Assembly: GCF_013033515.1 (NCBI RefSeq)
Contig: NZ_WQEG01000011.1
Location: forward strand, 30,547-94,546
Direction: 5' to 3'
DNA length: 64,000 bases
DNA from: Ruegeria sp. HKCCA6707
Lineage (GTDB): Bacteria; Pseudomonadota; Alphaproteobacteria; Rhodobacterales; Rhodobacteraceae
The position numbers were made by a program, and so were the translations under genes. The notes below the pieces were generated by a model. That model saw only the letters and a list, made by a program, of their open reading frames with translations. It was not told where the DNA came from and did not search any database. Shown here piece by piece: positions 1 through 8,975 of this stretch; the stretch's first letter is position 1, and every line of letters starts with the position of its first letter.

Positions 1-109
1 GGCTTCCCATCTGAATCTTACCGGATCGCCACAACGGGGTCCGGAACACTCAATCGCCCGTCCGAATGGAGGGCTTCGACATAAATCGCTCTGAAAGAGG
101 ATTGCACCT

Positions 110-577
110 ATGCGTACATTTGACTTTGCACCGCTGCATCGCGCCACCATTGGTTTTGACCAGATCGCCGACGTGATGGATCGTGTGTTGACCAAAGATG
201 TGGCTCAGCCCACATACCCGCCCTACAACATCGAAAAGACCGACGCTGACACCTATCGTATTTCGGTGGCTGTTGCCGGGTTTTCGGAAAATGATCTGTC
301 GGTCGAAGTGAAAGAGAATTCACTGGTCGTCTCTGGCAAGAAAGCGGCGGACGAAAAAGAACGCAGCTATCTGCACCGTGGCATCGCCACCCGCGCATTC
401 GAGCGCCGTTTTGCACTGGCGGATCATGTGCGCGTCACCGGCGCTAGCCATGAGAACGGCATGCTGAACATCGACCTGAAGCGAGAAGTGCCTGAAGCGC
501 TGAAACCGCGCCGGATCGAGATCTCTTCGTCCAAAGCGATCGAAAAAGACGTCGTTGACGCCAAGGCCGTAAACTAA
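110..577 (+). CDS. Hsp20 / alpha-crystallin small heat-shock protein
   Basis: A 155-residue protein of the small heat-shock (IbpA-like) family, an ATP-independent cytoplasmic holdase that binds unfolding proteins. The alpha-crystallin domain spans about residues 37-130 and ends in the family signature NGMLNIDLKREVPE (116-129). A short C-terminal RRIEI (134-138) fits the I-x-I motif that docks neighbouring subunits. An AGAGGA ribosome site lies about 8 bases before the ATG. The gene stands alone and is closed by a strong hairpin terminator at 627-666. The leader just before the ribosome site can form a small CTCT-GAA-AGAG hairpin, which might be a thermosensor, but this is speculation. Confidence 0.93.
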   Translation: MRTFDFAPLHRATIGFDQIADVMDRVLTKDVAQPTYPPYNIEKTDADTYRISVAVAGFSENDLSVEVKENSLVVSGKKAADEKERSYLHRGIATRAFERRFALADHVRVTGASHENGMLNIDLKREVPEALKPRRIEISSSKAIEKDVVDAKAVN

Positions 578-883
578 GGCCCTTTTGAACCCGCGATAAT
601 CTCCTCCTCCCGTATTATCGCACCACACGCCCCGCGTTCCTCCAGACGCGGGGCGTTGTGATTTTAGAGCACCCCGTAGAATCAGAGCGGGATCGCCGCT
701 GCGTTGAAGCGCAGAAACGGGGACAATATCTCTGGTTGAGCGGTACTTTCCTGTGCAAAAAAGCGGATTGTTTCGCATTTTAGGAAATTCTGGGGCTGTA
801 AACGGCTCGATCTGTGAACCAGTTCACTCAAGCCACCTCATTTCCATGCTAGCCCGGAAGAGTTTTGTTTTAGGGGGTAATAC
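578..883. other. Intergenic region between hsp20 and the CBS gene
   Basis: About 305 bases without a gene. It holds the hsp20 terminator in its first third. The remainder must carry the promoter of the CBS-domain gene; no confident -35/-10 pair was identified and no small ORF with a ribosome site was seen. Confidence 0.5.
627..666 (+). terminator. Rho-independent terminator after hsp20
   Basis: Perfect 11-bp stem ACGCCCCGCGT (627-637) paired with ACGCGGGGCGT (646-656), 8-base loop, followed by a T-rich tail. It closes the hsp20 transcript. Confidence 0.85.
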
Positions 884-1321
884 ATGGTTGTTCATTCGGT
901 TGCAGAAATTGTAAAGACGCGCACGCTTCCACAAAGCGGTCCTGACATTACGGTCAGCGAGGCCTGTGGTGTTTTGGATGACCTTAATGTGGGCGCCTTG
1001 GTTATCATCGAAGACGATGCGCTGATCGGCATTCTGAGTGAACGCGATGTAATCGAGAAATGTATATATCCGAAGAAATCGACCGGTCAGACTCGCGTGC
1101 GTGAAATCATGACGCCCAGCCCGTCAGTCGCTCATGCGACCTGCAGCCCTGCAGAGGCCATGAAGCTGATGGTCGAGGGCGGGTTCAAACATTTGCCGGT
1201 CGTCGATGGGCCGCGGGTTGTCGGGCTGTTGTCGATGCAAGATGTACCGTCCGAGTATCAAGTGATGCTGGAACAGTTCACCGAAGCGCAATCTGCCCCT
1301 AGCTACGGTTTGCAGCAATAG
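884..1321 (+). CDS. Two-CBS-domain protein
   Basis: A 145-residue stand-alone CBS-pair protein. CBS repeat 1 is about residues 8-65 (ends ILSERDVIEK) and repeat 2 about 72-125 (starts REIMTPSP, contains KHLPVVDG and GLLSMQD). CBS pairs bind adenosyl ligands such as AMP, ATP or SAM and usually act as energy or redox sensors on a partner. No catalytic domain is attached, so the target is unknown. The ribosome site AGGGGG lies 7 bases before the ATG. Its 3' end overlaps the end of the opposite-strand Hsp70-like gene by 23 bases. Confidence 0.92.
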   Translation: MVVHSVAEIVKTRTLPQSGPDITVSEACGVLDDLNVGALVIIEDDALIGILSERDVIEKCIYPKKSTGQTRVREIMTPSPSVAHATCSPAEAMKLMVEGGFKHLPVVDGPRVVGLLSMQDVPSEYQVMLEQFTEAQSAPSYGLQQ

Positions 1322-2549
1322 ACAGGCCGTCAGCTACAGCGGTGAACACCTCCGAAAATCGGTGCTCTGCGTCAGGAAAAACCGACTTCATGGATGCTGT
1401 CACAGTGCTCATCAGGCTTGATCCGCCAACATAGACAATACAATCCACCTTATTCGTGGCGATGCCCCCCTGTTTGAGTGTCTCGCGTGCGGCCTCTGAC
1501 AGTTTGTGCTCAAACGGGTTGAGCGACGGAGCCAAGCGCGTCATCGATACCGGGACACACAAGTCGCGTTCTATTTGAGCCAGCGAGATTTCGGCGTCAG
1601 AGCTTTGCGTGTTGGCCGCGATCTTGCCGCGTTCGACCGCGAAGGCCAGATCGTGGCCCAGCTCGTCATGCAGAACTGTTGACAGCCGCGCCAGCTTCTT
1701 GGGCTCTTCCGCCAGGCGCGCCATCTCGTCGACCATCCGTCGATTTTGTGGCGTATAGAGGAACGGGATCTTTTCCCAAGTCGCCAAGTCGTTGAAAATT
1801 GCTGCAGGCGTTGGTGAGGTGCCGGGGCCCATCACTTTGCGCAGTTTGGTGCCTTTGCCCAATAGGGGCATCACCAAATCCACGTTGATGGCTCGGTCGA
1901 AATCCGTGCCACCAATACGCACCCCGTGATTGGCCAAAATCTCAACCTGCGCCGCGTGGGTCCGAAACAGCGAAAAATCCGAGGTTCCGCCGCCGATATC
2001 AACGATCAACCCGATTTGATCCGTCTGCCCCAATGCCCCGCTGGAAATCGCCGCCGCGACGGGTTCGGGCATGAAATCCACTTGGCTAAACCCGGCCGCC
2101 AAATAGCATGCGCGCAGGTCGGCCTCGGCCTGTTCTTCGCGTGGGTCTGCGGTGGCGTGAAACACGACGGGGCGACCTGACAAAGCTTGATCAATTGTTG
2201 CCCCGCACTGTGCTTCGGCCCGCTCTTTGATGCGGGCCAGAAAGCGCGAGATGATATCGACGAAGGTTACGCTTTCATTCAGGATCTGACGCTTCTCATG
2301 CATCAGACTGGTGCCCAATACCCGTTTCAGCGCCCGCATGAATCGCCCCTCGGCCCCGTTCAACAGCGCCGTGTTTGCGGGCTCGCCAATCAGGGTCTCG
2401 CGGGTGTCGAAGTCGAAGAAGAATGTGGTGGGCGGGGTTGTTTGCCCGGGCGCCATCTCGACCAGCTTGGGCTTTCCGTTTTCCAGAAACCCGGCAGCGG
2501 AGTTTGACGTGCCGAAATCAATACCGAATACGGGGCCATGAGGTGCCAT
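1299..2549 (-). CDS. Hsp70-family protein, ATPase domain only (YegD-like)
   Basis: About 416 residues, corresponding to the actin-fold nucleotide-binding domain of Hsp70 with no substrate-binding domain (DnaK is about 640). Visible motifs are phosphate-1 GIDFGTSNSAAGF (9-21), PEPVAAA (161-167), phosphate-2 VDIGGGTSDF (about 183-192) and the adenosine-site VYVGGSS near 388. This layout matches the YegD-like group, whose substrate is unknown. The start was placed at MAPHGP, directly before the conserved fold, rather than 13 codons upstream. The role may be a nucleotide-dependent chaperone-like switch; that is inference. It ends tail-to-tail inside the CBS-gene stop region. Confidence 0.88.
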   Translation of the reverse strand: MAPHGPVFGIDFGTSNSAAGFLENGKPKLVEMAPGQTTPPTTFFFDFDTRETLIGEPANTALLNGAEGRFMRALKRVLGTSLMHEKRQILNESVTFVDIISRFLARIKERAEAQCGATIDQALSGRPVVFHATADPREEQAEADLRACYLAAGFSQVDFMPEPVAAAISSGALGQTDQIGLIVDIGGGTSDFSLFRTHAAQVEILANHGVRIGGTDFDRAINVDLVMPLLGKGTKLRKVMGPGTSPTPAAIFNDLATWEKIPFLYTPQNRRMVDEMARLAEEPKKLARLSTVLHDELGHDLAFAVERGKIAANTQSSDAEISLAQIERDLCVPVSMTRLAPSLNPFEHKLSEAARETLKQGGIATNKVDCIVYVGGSSLMSTVTASMKSVFPDAEHRFSEVFTAVADGLSIAANRS

Positions 2550-2662
2550 GCCCAAAACTTTCTCGAAAATGCGCAGAAGGTGGTGCACCTAATGTTTCAC
2601 AGACAGCGGGTCAAGCAGGTACCTCGACCTGGTTGCATTGGTCTGGTCACTGGCGCAAAAAA

Positions 2663-3760
2663 CTATGTAGCTTCCTGACCTCTTGCCACAGATTTCCGAT
2701 GCGTTTTTTTGCCAATCAATAATACCGACAGAGTGCTCGGCAACCTGAGTGCAACTTTATAGAGGATCGATCCGCAGAACAGTGCTATCACCGGCGCTCC
2801 AAGGAAGAAAAGCACATATATCGGCTGGTTTGGATCTAATCCAATGTGCACCAATATTTGATACAAGGTAGAGATAACTATCGCGTGGCTAAGAAACGCG
2901 GGGTAAATAAATGGCTCGCGCTTAACGAAGAAGCCTGAGAAGTGTATTTTCACAGCTACAAGGCTGAGTGCCAAGAAACCAAAAACAAGTGCAAGCCGTT
3001 TGAAAAGATTACTTGCAAGGTGGACTACGTTTTGGATTTGGCTTGAATCCGGTTGCGTTTGCGACATGACGAGCATCAGCGCAAAAAACGAGATAAAGGC
3101 AGGTATGGCAATCTTGAGATCTGCCATCTGCGCTAGCGATACGCGCTTGTGACGCAATACAAAGCCAAAAAGCATAAATAGCAAAATGCTCTCGCGAAAG
3201 ACCAGTGGTTCCAGGCTGTCGGTAAAGTAGGCGGCTAAACCGACAACAACGCTGACCAAGGGAAAGGCGACAATCAAAGGTCGTGCGAGCGCGATAATGC
3301 ACGAGGAAACAAACAAATCGCGCAGAAAGAAAAGAGGAAGGCCGAGCGTTTTGTCAAACAGTCCGGTCACGTTATTCAATAGGTCCAACTGGGACCCTGA
3401 TTTGAGGATCTCGGCTGTTGTTGTCGATATCCCAGCGGAAAGAGCCAAAAGTGCCAAAGCAATCGTGATGACGTTCCAAGTGATCATGGGAACACATAAA
3501 ACGATAAATCGATCTTTTATGGATTTCAGCAAGCCACGAATAACCGTGTCGTATAAGAGAAAGCCGCTGATCATGCTTAATGCCGCAACGCTCGCGCGGC
3601 CGCTCATCTCAATCAAGAGCCAGGCAAGAATCTGATAGTCCCCTGTCATCACCGCGCTTTCTTGGTGAGATCCAGGGTTCACATGAACGTACATCATGCA
3701 GAAAATGCATAGAAATCTGGTAACAGAAATAATCTGAGAGTCGGTCGACAGTCGGTTCAT
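2663..3760 (-). CDS. Acyltransferase-3 family membrane protein
   Basis: A 365-residue integral membrane protein with about ten hydrophobic segments. The N-terminus has an arginine followed by a helix ending in MMYVHVN, matching the conserved R...H of the acyltransferase-3 (OafA/NodX/YrhL) family, which O-acylates cell-surface sugars at the membrane. By-eye GC content is clearly lower (low to mid 40s percent) than in flanking genes (about 60%), and the 230 bases upstream are AT-rich as well. This suggests recent horizontal gain, typical of surface-polysaccharide modifying genes. The acceptor sugar cannot be told; no glycan cluster is adjacent. Confidence 0.82.
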   Translation of the reverse strand: MNRLSTDSQIISVTRFLCIFCMMYVHVNPGSHQESAVMTGDYQILAWLLIEMSGRASVAALSMISGFLLYDTVIRGLLKSIKDRFIVLCVPMITWNVITIALALLALSAGISTTTAEILKSGSQLDLLNNVTGLFDKTLGLPLFFLRDLFVSSCIIALARPLIVAFPLVSVVVGLAAYFTDSLEPLVFRESILLFMLFGFVLRHKRVSLAQMADLKIAIPAFISFFALMLVMSQTQPDSSQIQNVVHLASNLFKRLALVFGFLALSLVAVKIHFSGFFVKREPFIYPAFLSHAIVISTLYQILVHIGLDPNQPIYVLFFLGAPVIALFCGSILYKVALRLPSTLSVLLIGKKTHRKSVARGQEAT

Positions 3761-3991
3761 TTGTTCACTCGTTAAAGGGGCACCGAATTAATATTCAGTA
3801 CTTAAGATATAATACGGTAGTGCGCGAAATAAGAAAACCAAATTAATTTAATGCACTCCAACTTCGGCCACAATGCCGCAATAATCGTCGTATTGTTTCG
3901 CTCGGCCCTATCGGAATTCGCGACTTCGGTCGTATTAACATTAAATAAGCTCCGCGAAGTCAGACGCGAAGCTTGTGCTTTCAGAGCTGGA

Positions 3992-6175
3992 TCAATTGCC
4001 CGCGTTCACAGATCCGATCGACCAGAACATCGTCTCACCCGAAGCGTCGTCGACACCGTCATTGTCGGTCATCACAAACGCCTCGCCCGAGGGCAGGATC
4101 GCCAAACCTTCGATCTTGTCCAGAACATAGCCGCCAGTTGAGGTCAAGTCGGGCAGAAGGTCGCGGACCTCTTGCTTGCTGACCACGGGCAGGGGGCTTC
4201 CCAACGGGGCAGGGCTCATGTCCGCCAGCGGGATGCGATAGATCTTTTTGGTCACCGCGCGGTGGTCGTGCTGGTTGTCGCGTTCAATGACATAGACATG
4301 GTCACCAAAGGCCACGATTTCCGACAGGCCGACCCAGCCGGTTTCGGGATCCGCTTTGGGATAGTGCACCGCACCCCATTCACCGCTGTCCAGATTGTAG
4401 GAGACCAGTTTCACATGGTTTTCCGGATCGTCCTTCCATTCCCGCTGAACCGCCATCCACAGAGTGTCGCCGACCTTGGTAATGCCTTCAAAGCCAAAGC
4501 GTTTCTCGACCGCCATCAGCTCGGCTGGCAAGCCGATCTCACCCTTGCGGTCCTTTATCAGACCGTCGGCCGACACGTGATAGATCGCATGCGGGATAAC
4601 CCGGTCGGTGCGACCTTCTGAGGCGACGTAGAAGCCGCCATTGCCGTCCAGAGTGATGCCCTCAAGGTCCAGCTTTTGCGCCGGGTTGCCGTCTTGGCGG
4701 TGGATGCGGATCACGTCCACGATGCGAGCGGGCTGCTGGCTGGGGTCGATCTTGAAGATCGAAGGCTGGAAGCCATAGAAGCTGTCATTGACCGCATAGA
4801 TCATGCCATCTTCGTCCGCGACCAGCCCGGACAGGGCGCCCCAGCCGATCAGCTCATCCGCGCCTTCTGACGTCAGATGCGGATAGGCGGCAGGCGCATC
4901 CTGATATTCGAAGATTGACACATGCGCGCGCGGGCCGCCATCTTCGATCAGGTCTTTTTCATTGGCCGAGATCAGCAGGTTGCGCTCGGGGATCGCTACA
5001 TAGCCTTCAGGGCCAACGCCTGAGGGTAGCAGCTGTTTCAGCACCGGGTTCGCCGGATCAGTGGCGTCATAGACGCCGACGACCGAGGCGCGCTCGGCCC
5101 CCACAAAGATCATCGGAGTGCCACCAAATGTGGCTGCGGTCACGCTTTCGGGTTCAACCCCTTTGCTGTCCGAGCGTTTGTCGGGGTAATGACCGATCTG
5201 GATAATGGCTTTCTCGAAATCGGTGCCGTTTTCGTAAACAACACTGCCGTCTTTGTGAAAGATCGTCCAGCCGCGCGAACCGCCTTCGTAATCGCCCTCA
5301 TTGGCCGTGGCGAAGTGGTTGTCATCGATCCATTTCACCGCGTCTGGCTCACGCAGGCGACCCGGCTGGCTTTCGGTAAAGATCAGTGCACCGCGCTCAT
5401 CGGTCGCGTCGATGCCTTCCAGATCCACGCTGCCAGCCGAGAAATGGCTGACTACGTTGCCATCCTTGTCGACCACCGCGATGTGGTTGTTTTCCTGCAA
5501 GGTGATGACAGTTTCACCCAGGCTGTTGATGTCAACAAACTCAGGCTCGGGGTCGGTGGGCGCAACCTCGGCCAGACCGGTCAGGGTGGCCAGTATCATG
5601 CCCGCGCAATCCAGTGCGCCATCCTTCAGCGGCACCAGAGCCAGAGACCCGGCAGGCAGCTGCGGGATGATGCCATCGTTCAGGTCTTCGTCGCGCTCAT
5701 TTTCAATGGCCACAGCAACAAAACTGCCATCGGGTGCGATGGCAACGCTGTCGGGCTGGCCGCCCAGATCGCAGGCGCCGGTTTTCACCTTGCTCGCGAT
5801 GTCAACCGAGATCAGCTTGCCCGACGGTGCGGTATAGCTCTCGGATGTGTTCACACCGACAAACGCGGTCGCACCAACGATGCCGACCGAAGTGGGCTCA
5901 CCACCCACATCCATCGCGCCCAGCGGGGCCGGCTTTGCGGGGTTGGTGATGTCGATCATCCCGATCACACCCAGCGGGCTGTCGGTATAGACCAGTGTCA
6001 TGCCATCGGCCGAAGCGGCGATGATCTCGGGCGAGGTTTCGCGGGTGGTATCGGCCCCTTCGCCCATGTTTTTAACAACAGGGAAAGACGCAATCCGGTT
6101 GAAATTCATCTCTGCCAGGCCCTGACCAGCGGTCAGCGCAAGGGCAGATGTCAGGCAGGCAAAGCGCAGTGACAT
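3992..6175 (-). CDS. Secreted beta-propeller protein with phytase-like esterase domain
   Basis: About 727 residues. A signal peptide covers residues 1-21 (cleavage after GQGLA). The first half carries repeated beta-propeller-like segments (for example SVAIAPDGSFVAVAIENERD, and DIxNPAKP / DATDPANP repeats). The second half has ALSGLVADEDGMIYAVNDS, DLEGITLDGNGGFYVASEGR and GFEGITKVGDTLW, the pattern of the 'esterase-like activity of phytase' family. It is expected to be periplasmic or extracellular and may hydrolyse phosphoesters; the substrate is not shown by sequence. The start was set at MSLRFACL because the signal peptide begins there. Transcribed alone. Confidence 0.85.
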   Translation of the reverse strand: MSLRFACLTSALALTAGQGLAEMNFNRIASFPVVKNMGEGADTTRETSPEIIAASADGMTLVYTDSPLGVIGMIDITNPAKPAPLGAMDVGGEPTSVGIVGATAFVGVNTSESYTAPSGKLISVDIASKVKTGACDLGGQPDSVAIAPDGSFVAVAIENERDEDLNDGIIPQLPAGSLALVPLKDGALDCAGMILATLTGLAEVAPTDPEPEFVDINSLGETVITLQENNHIAVVDKDGNVVSHFSAGSVDLEGIDATDERGALIFTESQPGRLREPDAVKWIDDNHFATANEGDYEGGSRGWTIFHKDGSVVYENGTDFEKAIIQIGHYPDKRSDSKGVEPESVTAATFGGTPMIFVGAERASVVGVYDATDPANPVLKQLLPSGVGPEGYVAIPERNLLISANEKDLIEDGGPRAHVSIFEYQDAPAAYPHLTSEGADELIGWGALSGLVADEDGMIYAVNDSFYGFQPSIFKIDPSQQPARIVDVIRIHRQDGNPAQKLDLEGITLDGNGGFYVASEGRTDRVIPHAIYHVSADGLIKDRKGEIGLPAELMAVEKRFGFEGITKVGDTLWMAVQREWKDDPENHVKLVSYNLDSGEWGAVHYPKADPETGWVGLSEIVAFGDHVYVIERDNQHDHRAVTKKIYRIPLADMSPAPLGSPLPVVSKQEVRDLLPDLTSTGGYVLDKIEGLAILPSGEAFVMTDNDGVDDASGETMFWSIGSVNAGN

Positions 6176-6441
6176 CCTGTGGTATCCTCTCTCACTAGAA
6201 CGTCGAGTGGCATGGACCGGGTTTATTGCGTGACCATGACGGTTTTGTTTCAGTTTGATGACAAAGGGCGGCGGCGTTGCAGGGAAAGCGCGCGTACCCA
6301 AATCCACGCGCCAAATGGGTGTTGCCGCTATCTTTTGGCGGGTGAATTTGTCAGTCTTTTCTGGAATTTATCACCCGAGGGGATGTAAAAGGCCGTAACA
6401 TCACCTATCTATAGGGTATATAACGAAAAAAGGGATAGAAG

Positions 6442-7521
6442 ATGTCGAACCAGCAGTTTGAATCATTGATTCAGGAAACCCAGACCAAAGTCCGCGAAAG
6501 CCAGTCACAGATCGAAAGCCTGACCTCGCGGATCGAGGCCGTACGGGCCAAGATCGGCACGGCTGAGGCCGATATCGACATCGAAAATGCGACGTTAGAG
6601 GATGTGCACGCCCATACCGAGGTGATGAACGCCAATATCGCCGAGCTGATCATGGGTCTGGACGACGTGACCAGCGCCTTTTCCAAGGATTTCGACGAGA
6701 TGCGCTCCAAAACCGGGTGGGAGAGCTTTGTCGGCATTTTCGCCAAGGGCAAATCCGAGTCGATGCGGCAGGAGCGGATGCGCACCGCCAATATTGACGA
6801 CAAGCTGCAAGACCTGATCGCCAAATCCGATGTGATCGTGAAGCTGCTGGAAGGGCAGTTGGCGGTGCTGGAAGAACAGCGGGTGAAGGTCGAACAGAAC
6901 CTTTCCGTCACGCTGGATGACCGTGAGGCTACCGTAGCCGAACTGGAGGCATTGCGTGCCGAGATTCAAGGCATGGACCCGACGATTATTACTCTGGAAA
7001 ACAAGATCAGCGTCGAACAGGACGCTGCCGCGCGCACCCAATTAGAGACTGAATTGGCCGAGCTGAATACGCAATACAACGCCAAGGTTCAGGAAGAACA
7101 GGTCAAGCTGGCCAAAAGCCAGACGCTTGAGCGCTATATCGAAAAGGGCAAAACCTGGGTCGATTCACTGCAAAATCAGGCGGCGACGCAGATGGTGCTG
7201 ATCAACAAGCTGCAAACAGACACGCAGCAGCGCGTGGTGCTGTATGACGCCCTGACCAAATCGTTGAAAACCGCGCAGCAGCAGGACGTGGCGCACCGCA
7301 TCAACGAGATCGGCGTGCAGACAGACCAAGAGGCGCAAACTGCCATGGCGGCTATCGGCACCGCGACGAACCAGAAAATGGCCGACATGCTTGAAGCGCA
7401 TGAGGACCACATGGTCTTTGCCCGTGATGTGTTGGAGAAAAAGGCCAAGGCGGACGAACGCTTTGCCCGTCGGTTCGCGTCGATTGTGGAGAAGCATGAT
7501 AAGAATTTGTATGGGGGTTAA
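6442..7521 (+). CDS. Long coiled-coil protein, weakly TelA-like; first gene of the unknown operon
   Basis: 359 residues, almost wholly alpha-helical and charged, with heptad-like coiled coil over about 1-55, 115-225 and 290-350. No signal peptide or membrane segment. The central stretch around WVDSLQNQAATQMVLINKLQ and the following helices resemble the organisation of TelA/KlaA ('toxic anion resistance') proteins, but no diagnostic motif is certain. An AAAGGGATAGAAG stretch precedes the ATG. It opens a ten-gene unit running to 14164, with the next gene 6 bases downstream. It may be the scaffold or adaptor of a membrane-associated AAA+ machine; this is inference from context. Confidence 0.85.
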   Translation: MSNQQFESLIQETQTKVRESQSQIESLTSRIEAVRAKIGTAEADIDIENATLEDVHAHTEVMNANIAELIMGLDDVTSAFSKDFDEMRSKTGWESFVGIFAKGKSESMRQERMRTANIDDKLQDLIAKSDVIVKLLEGQLAVLEEQRVKVEQNLSVTLDDREATVAELEALRAEIQGMDPTIITLENKISVEQDAAARTQLETELAELNTQYNAKVQEEQVKLAKSQTLERYIEKGKTWVDSLQNQAATQMVLINKLQTDTQQRVVLYDALTKSLKTAQQQDVAHRINEIGVQTDQEAQTAMAAIGTATNQKMADMLEAHEDHMVFARDVLEKKAKADERFARRFASIVEKHDKNLYGG

Positions 7522-7527
7522 ACCTCT

Positions 7528-7803
7528 ATGGTTCGATCGGGTCGGACTAGCTCGATCCTTAAACTCTTGGCGTCGTTCTTGGGGCTTAGCGCCATCGGAA
7601 TGCTCTTTTGCGTAGCATCATGTGTGATCGCAATAAGAGTTTTTGGTTCGGATGCTTTGATTGCCGAGGTCGTCTTAGTCTCGACCAGCATGGCGTTCAT
7701 TGTCTATGGTGTTTGGTTGTTCACTTGGTTTCGCACAAAGGGGAACGAGCTTGATCGAAAATACCGCCCTTGGGCCTACGACAAGTTTGGTAACCCAAAA
7801 TGA
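7528..7803 (+). CDS. Small two-TM membrane protein of the unknown operon
   Basis: 91 residues with two hydrophobic helices (about 11-37 and 45-68) and a short basic, aromatic cytoplasmic tail (RKYRPWAYDKFGNPK). No family recognised. It overlaps the next gene by 4 bases (ATGA), so translation is likely coupled. Base composition is lower in GC than the large soluble genes on either side. Probable function: membrane anchor or partner of the operon's soluble proteins (inference). Confidence 0.72.
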   Translation: MVRSGRTSSILKLLASFLGLSAIGMLFCVASCVIAIRVFGSDALIAEVVLVSTSMAFIVYGVWLFTWFRTKGNELDRKYRPWAYDKFGNPK

Positions 7804-8918
7804 CTAACCCCACCCAAGACCATGTCGGCCTGACCGACACCTTCGCCTCGCGCCGCTATTTCCGCAAGTTTGAGGTGATCACCGTCCACCTGTTGCGCGT
7901 GGCTGCAACGATGGAGGCTGAGGGTGCGATCAGCAAGCAAGAGGTGCGGATCGTGTCGCGGTATCTTTCGGGGCTGCTCTACACCTTTCGCGCGCTATCC
8001 ATGAAATACCTGCTGGTCGGGCGCGATACGGGGCGGTTCTTTGGCAGTCTTGCGATGGACAAGCGCGACAGCGGGTTTCCGGTGGCGGCCGAGTTGCTGA
8101 CCATGGCGAATGACGCGCAGCAGGCGCAAGTGCATCTGGCGAATATGCCCTCAGCCGATGAGCTGAAAAACGACATGGTGCGGACGATTATTGGCGATCA
8201 GGAGATCCCCACCAAGCTGCAATTCGCGCTGTCGCAAAGGCTCTATTACGAGGAATTGCTGAGGGGAGAGCTGTTCTGGGCGCGTAACGATCCCGAATGT
8301 CACTGGATCGAGAATGAAGGCGATCGCCGCAAGTTCCTGCTGCACTGGGCGGTCTATGACAGTCAGATCAACCTGCCAGTTCTATACATGATGCAGTTGG
8401 AAGACAGCGGCAAGACAGCACTGCCCAAGGACCAACGCCGCTGGCCCGAGGTGCAGGCACATCTTATGGCGCAGTCTTTGGGCGGGTTGAAGCTGGTGAC
8501 CATCGCCAAAGGGTTCGATCAGGATTTCGACGATCTGCATCCCAAACTCGTACGCCGTATCCATGTGGGGCCGATGTATTCCTCGGCCTATACCGAGCAA
8601 TCCGGGCCATTGCGTCGGATGCTGGAAGATGCGCAGGCCCCTGAGGGTCAGGATTGGGCCATGGCCTGGACCATCGAGGAGTTGCAGAGCGAGGACGTGG
8701 TGCAGGAACGCGCAGGCTGGTTCGGCACGGTCGACCGCGAGGTTTTTGCGCTGGACCCGTTTGGCGGGCAGGGGGCCGAAACCGGGGCAACACGCACGCA
8801 GCGCTCGATCATCCTGCCTCAGCGCCCGTTTCAGGTGCTGGCTGAGCGTAACCCGCCGGGTTTTGGGGATGTGCGTAAATTCGTGGTCAGCAAGGCAGGG
8901 CAGGTGTTGCGCTATTAG
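7800..8918 (+). CDS. Uncharacterised soluble protein of the AAA+ operon
   Basis: 372 residues, predicted cytoplasmic and mixed alpha/beta, with no signal peptide and no motif recognised. The N-terminal 170 residues look helical (VITVHLLRVAATMEAEG, VSRYLSGLLYTFRALSMKYL). The C-terminal part is basic and Pro/Gly-richer. It begins inside the previous stop codon and is followed by a 57-base gap that holds a copy of a dispersed intergenic repeat, then by the AAA+ ATPase. Being sandwiched between the coiled-coil gene and the ATPase suggests it is a partner or substrate adaptor. Confidence 0.83.
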   Translation: MTNPTQDHVGLTDTFASRRYFRKFEVITVHLLRVAATMEAEGAISKQEVRIVSRYLSGLLYTFRALSMKYLLVGRDTGRFFGSLAMDKRDSGFPVAAELLTMANDAQQAQVHLANMPSADELKNDMVRTIIGDQEIPTKLQFALSQRLYYEELLRGELFWARNDPECHWIENEGDRRKFLLHWAVYDSQINLPVLYMMQLEDSGKTALPKDQRRWPEVQAHLMAQSLGGLKLVTIAKGFDQDFDDLHPKLVRRIHVGPMYSSAYTEQSGPLRRMLEDAQAPEGQDWAMAWTIEELQSEDVVQERAGWFGTVDREVFALDPFGGQGAETGATRTQRSIILPQRPFQVLAERNPPGFGDVRKFVVSKAGQVLRY

Positions 8919-8923
8919 ATTTC

Positions 8924-8958
8924 ATGCCTCCGGCGGAGGTATTTTTGAACAGAAGAAG
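8924..8958 (+). repeat. Dispersed intergenic repeat, copy 1
   Basis: 35 bases, ATGCCTCCGGCGGAGG then TATTTTTGAACAGAAGAAG, identical to positions 58549-58583. The first half is a CCTCCGGCGGAGG palindrome. It lies between a stop codon and the next start, like its other copies, but here inside an operon. Confidence 0.85.
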
Positions 8959-8975
8959 CAGGGGCGGGTTTTGAG

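Noticed and set aside
5189..6172. 327-residue open frame on the plus strand
   Set aside because: Antisense shadow of the phytase-like gene; no ribosome site and no family resemblance; Arg/His/Gln-rich composition typical of shadows.
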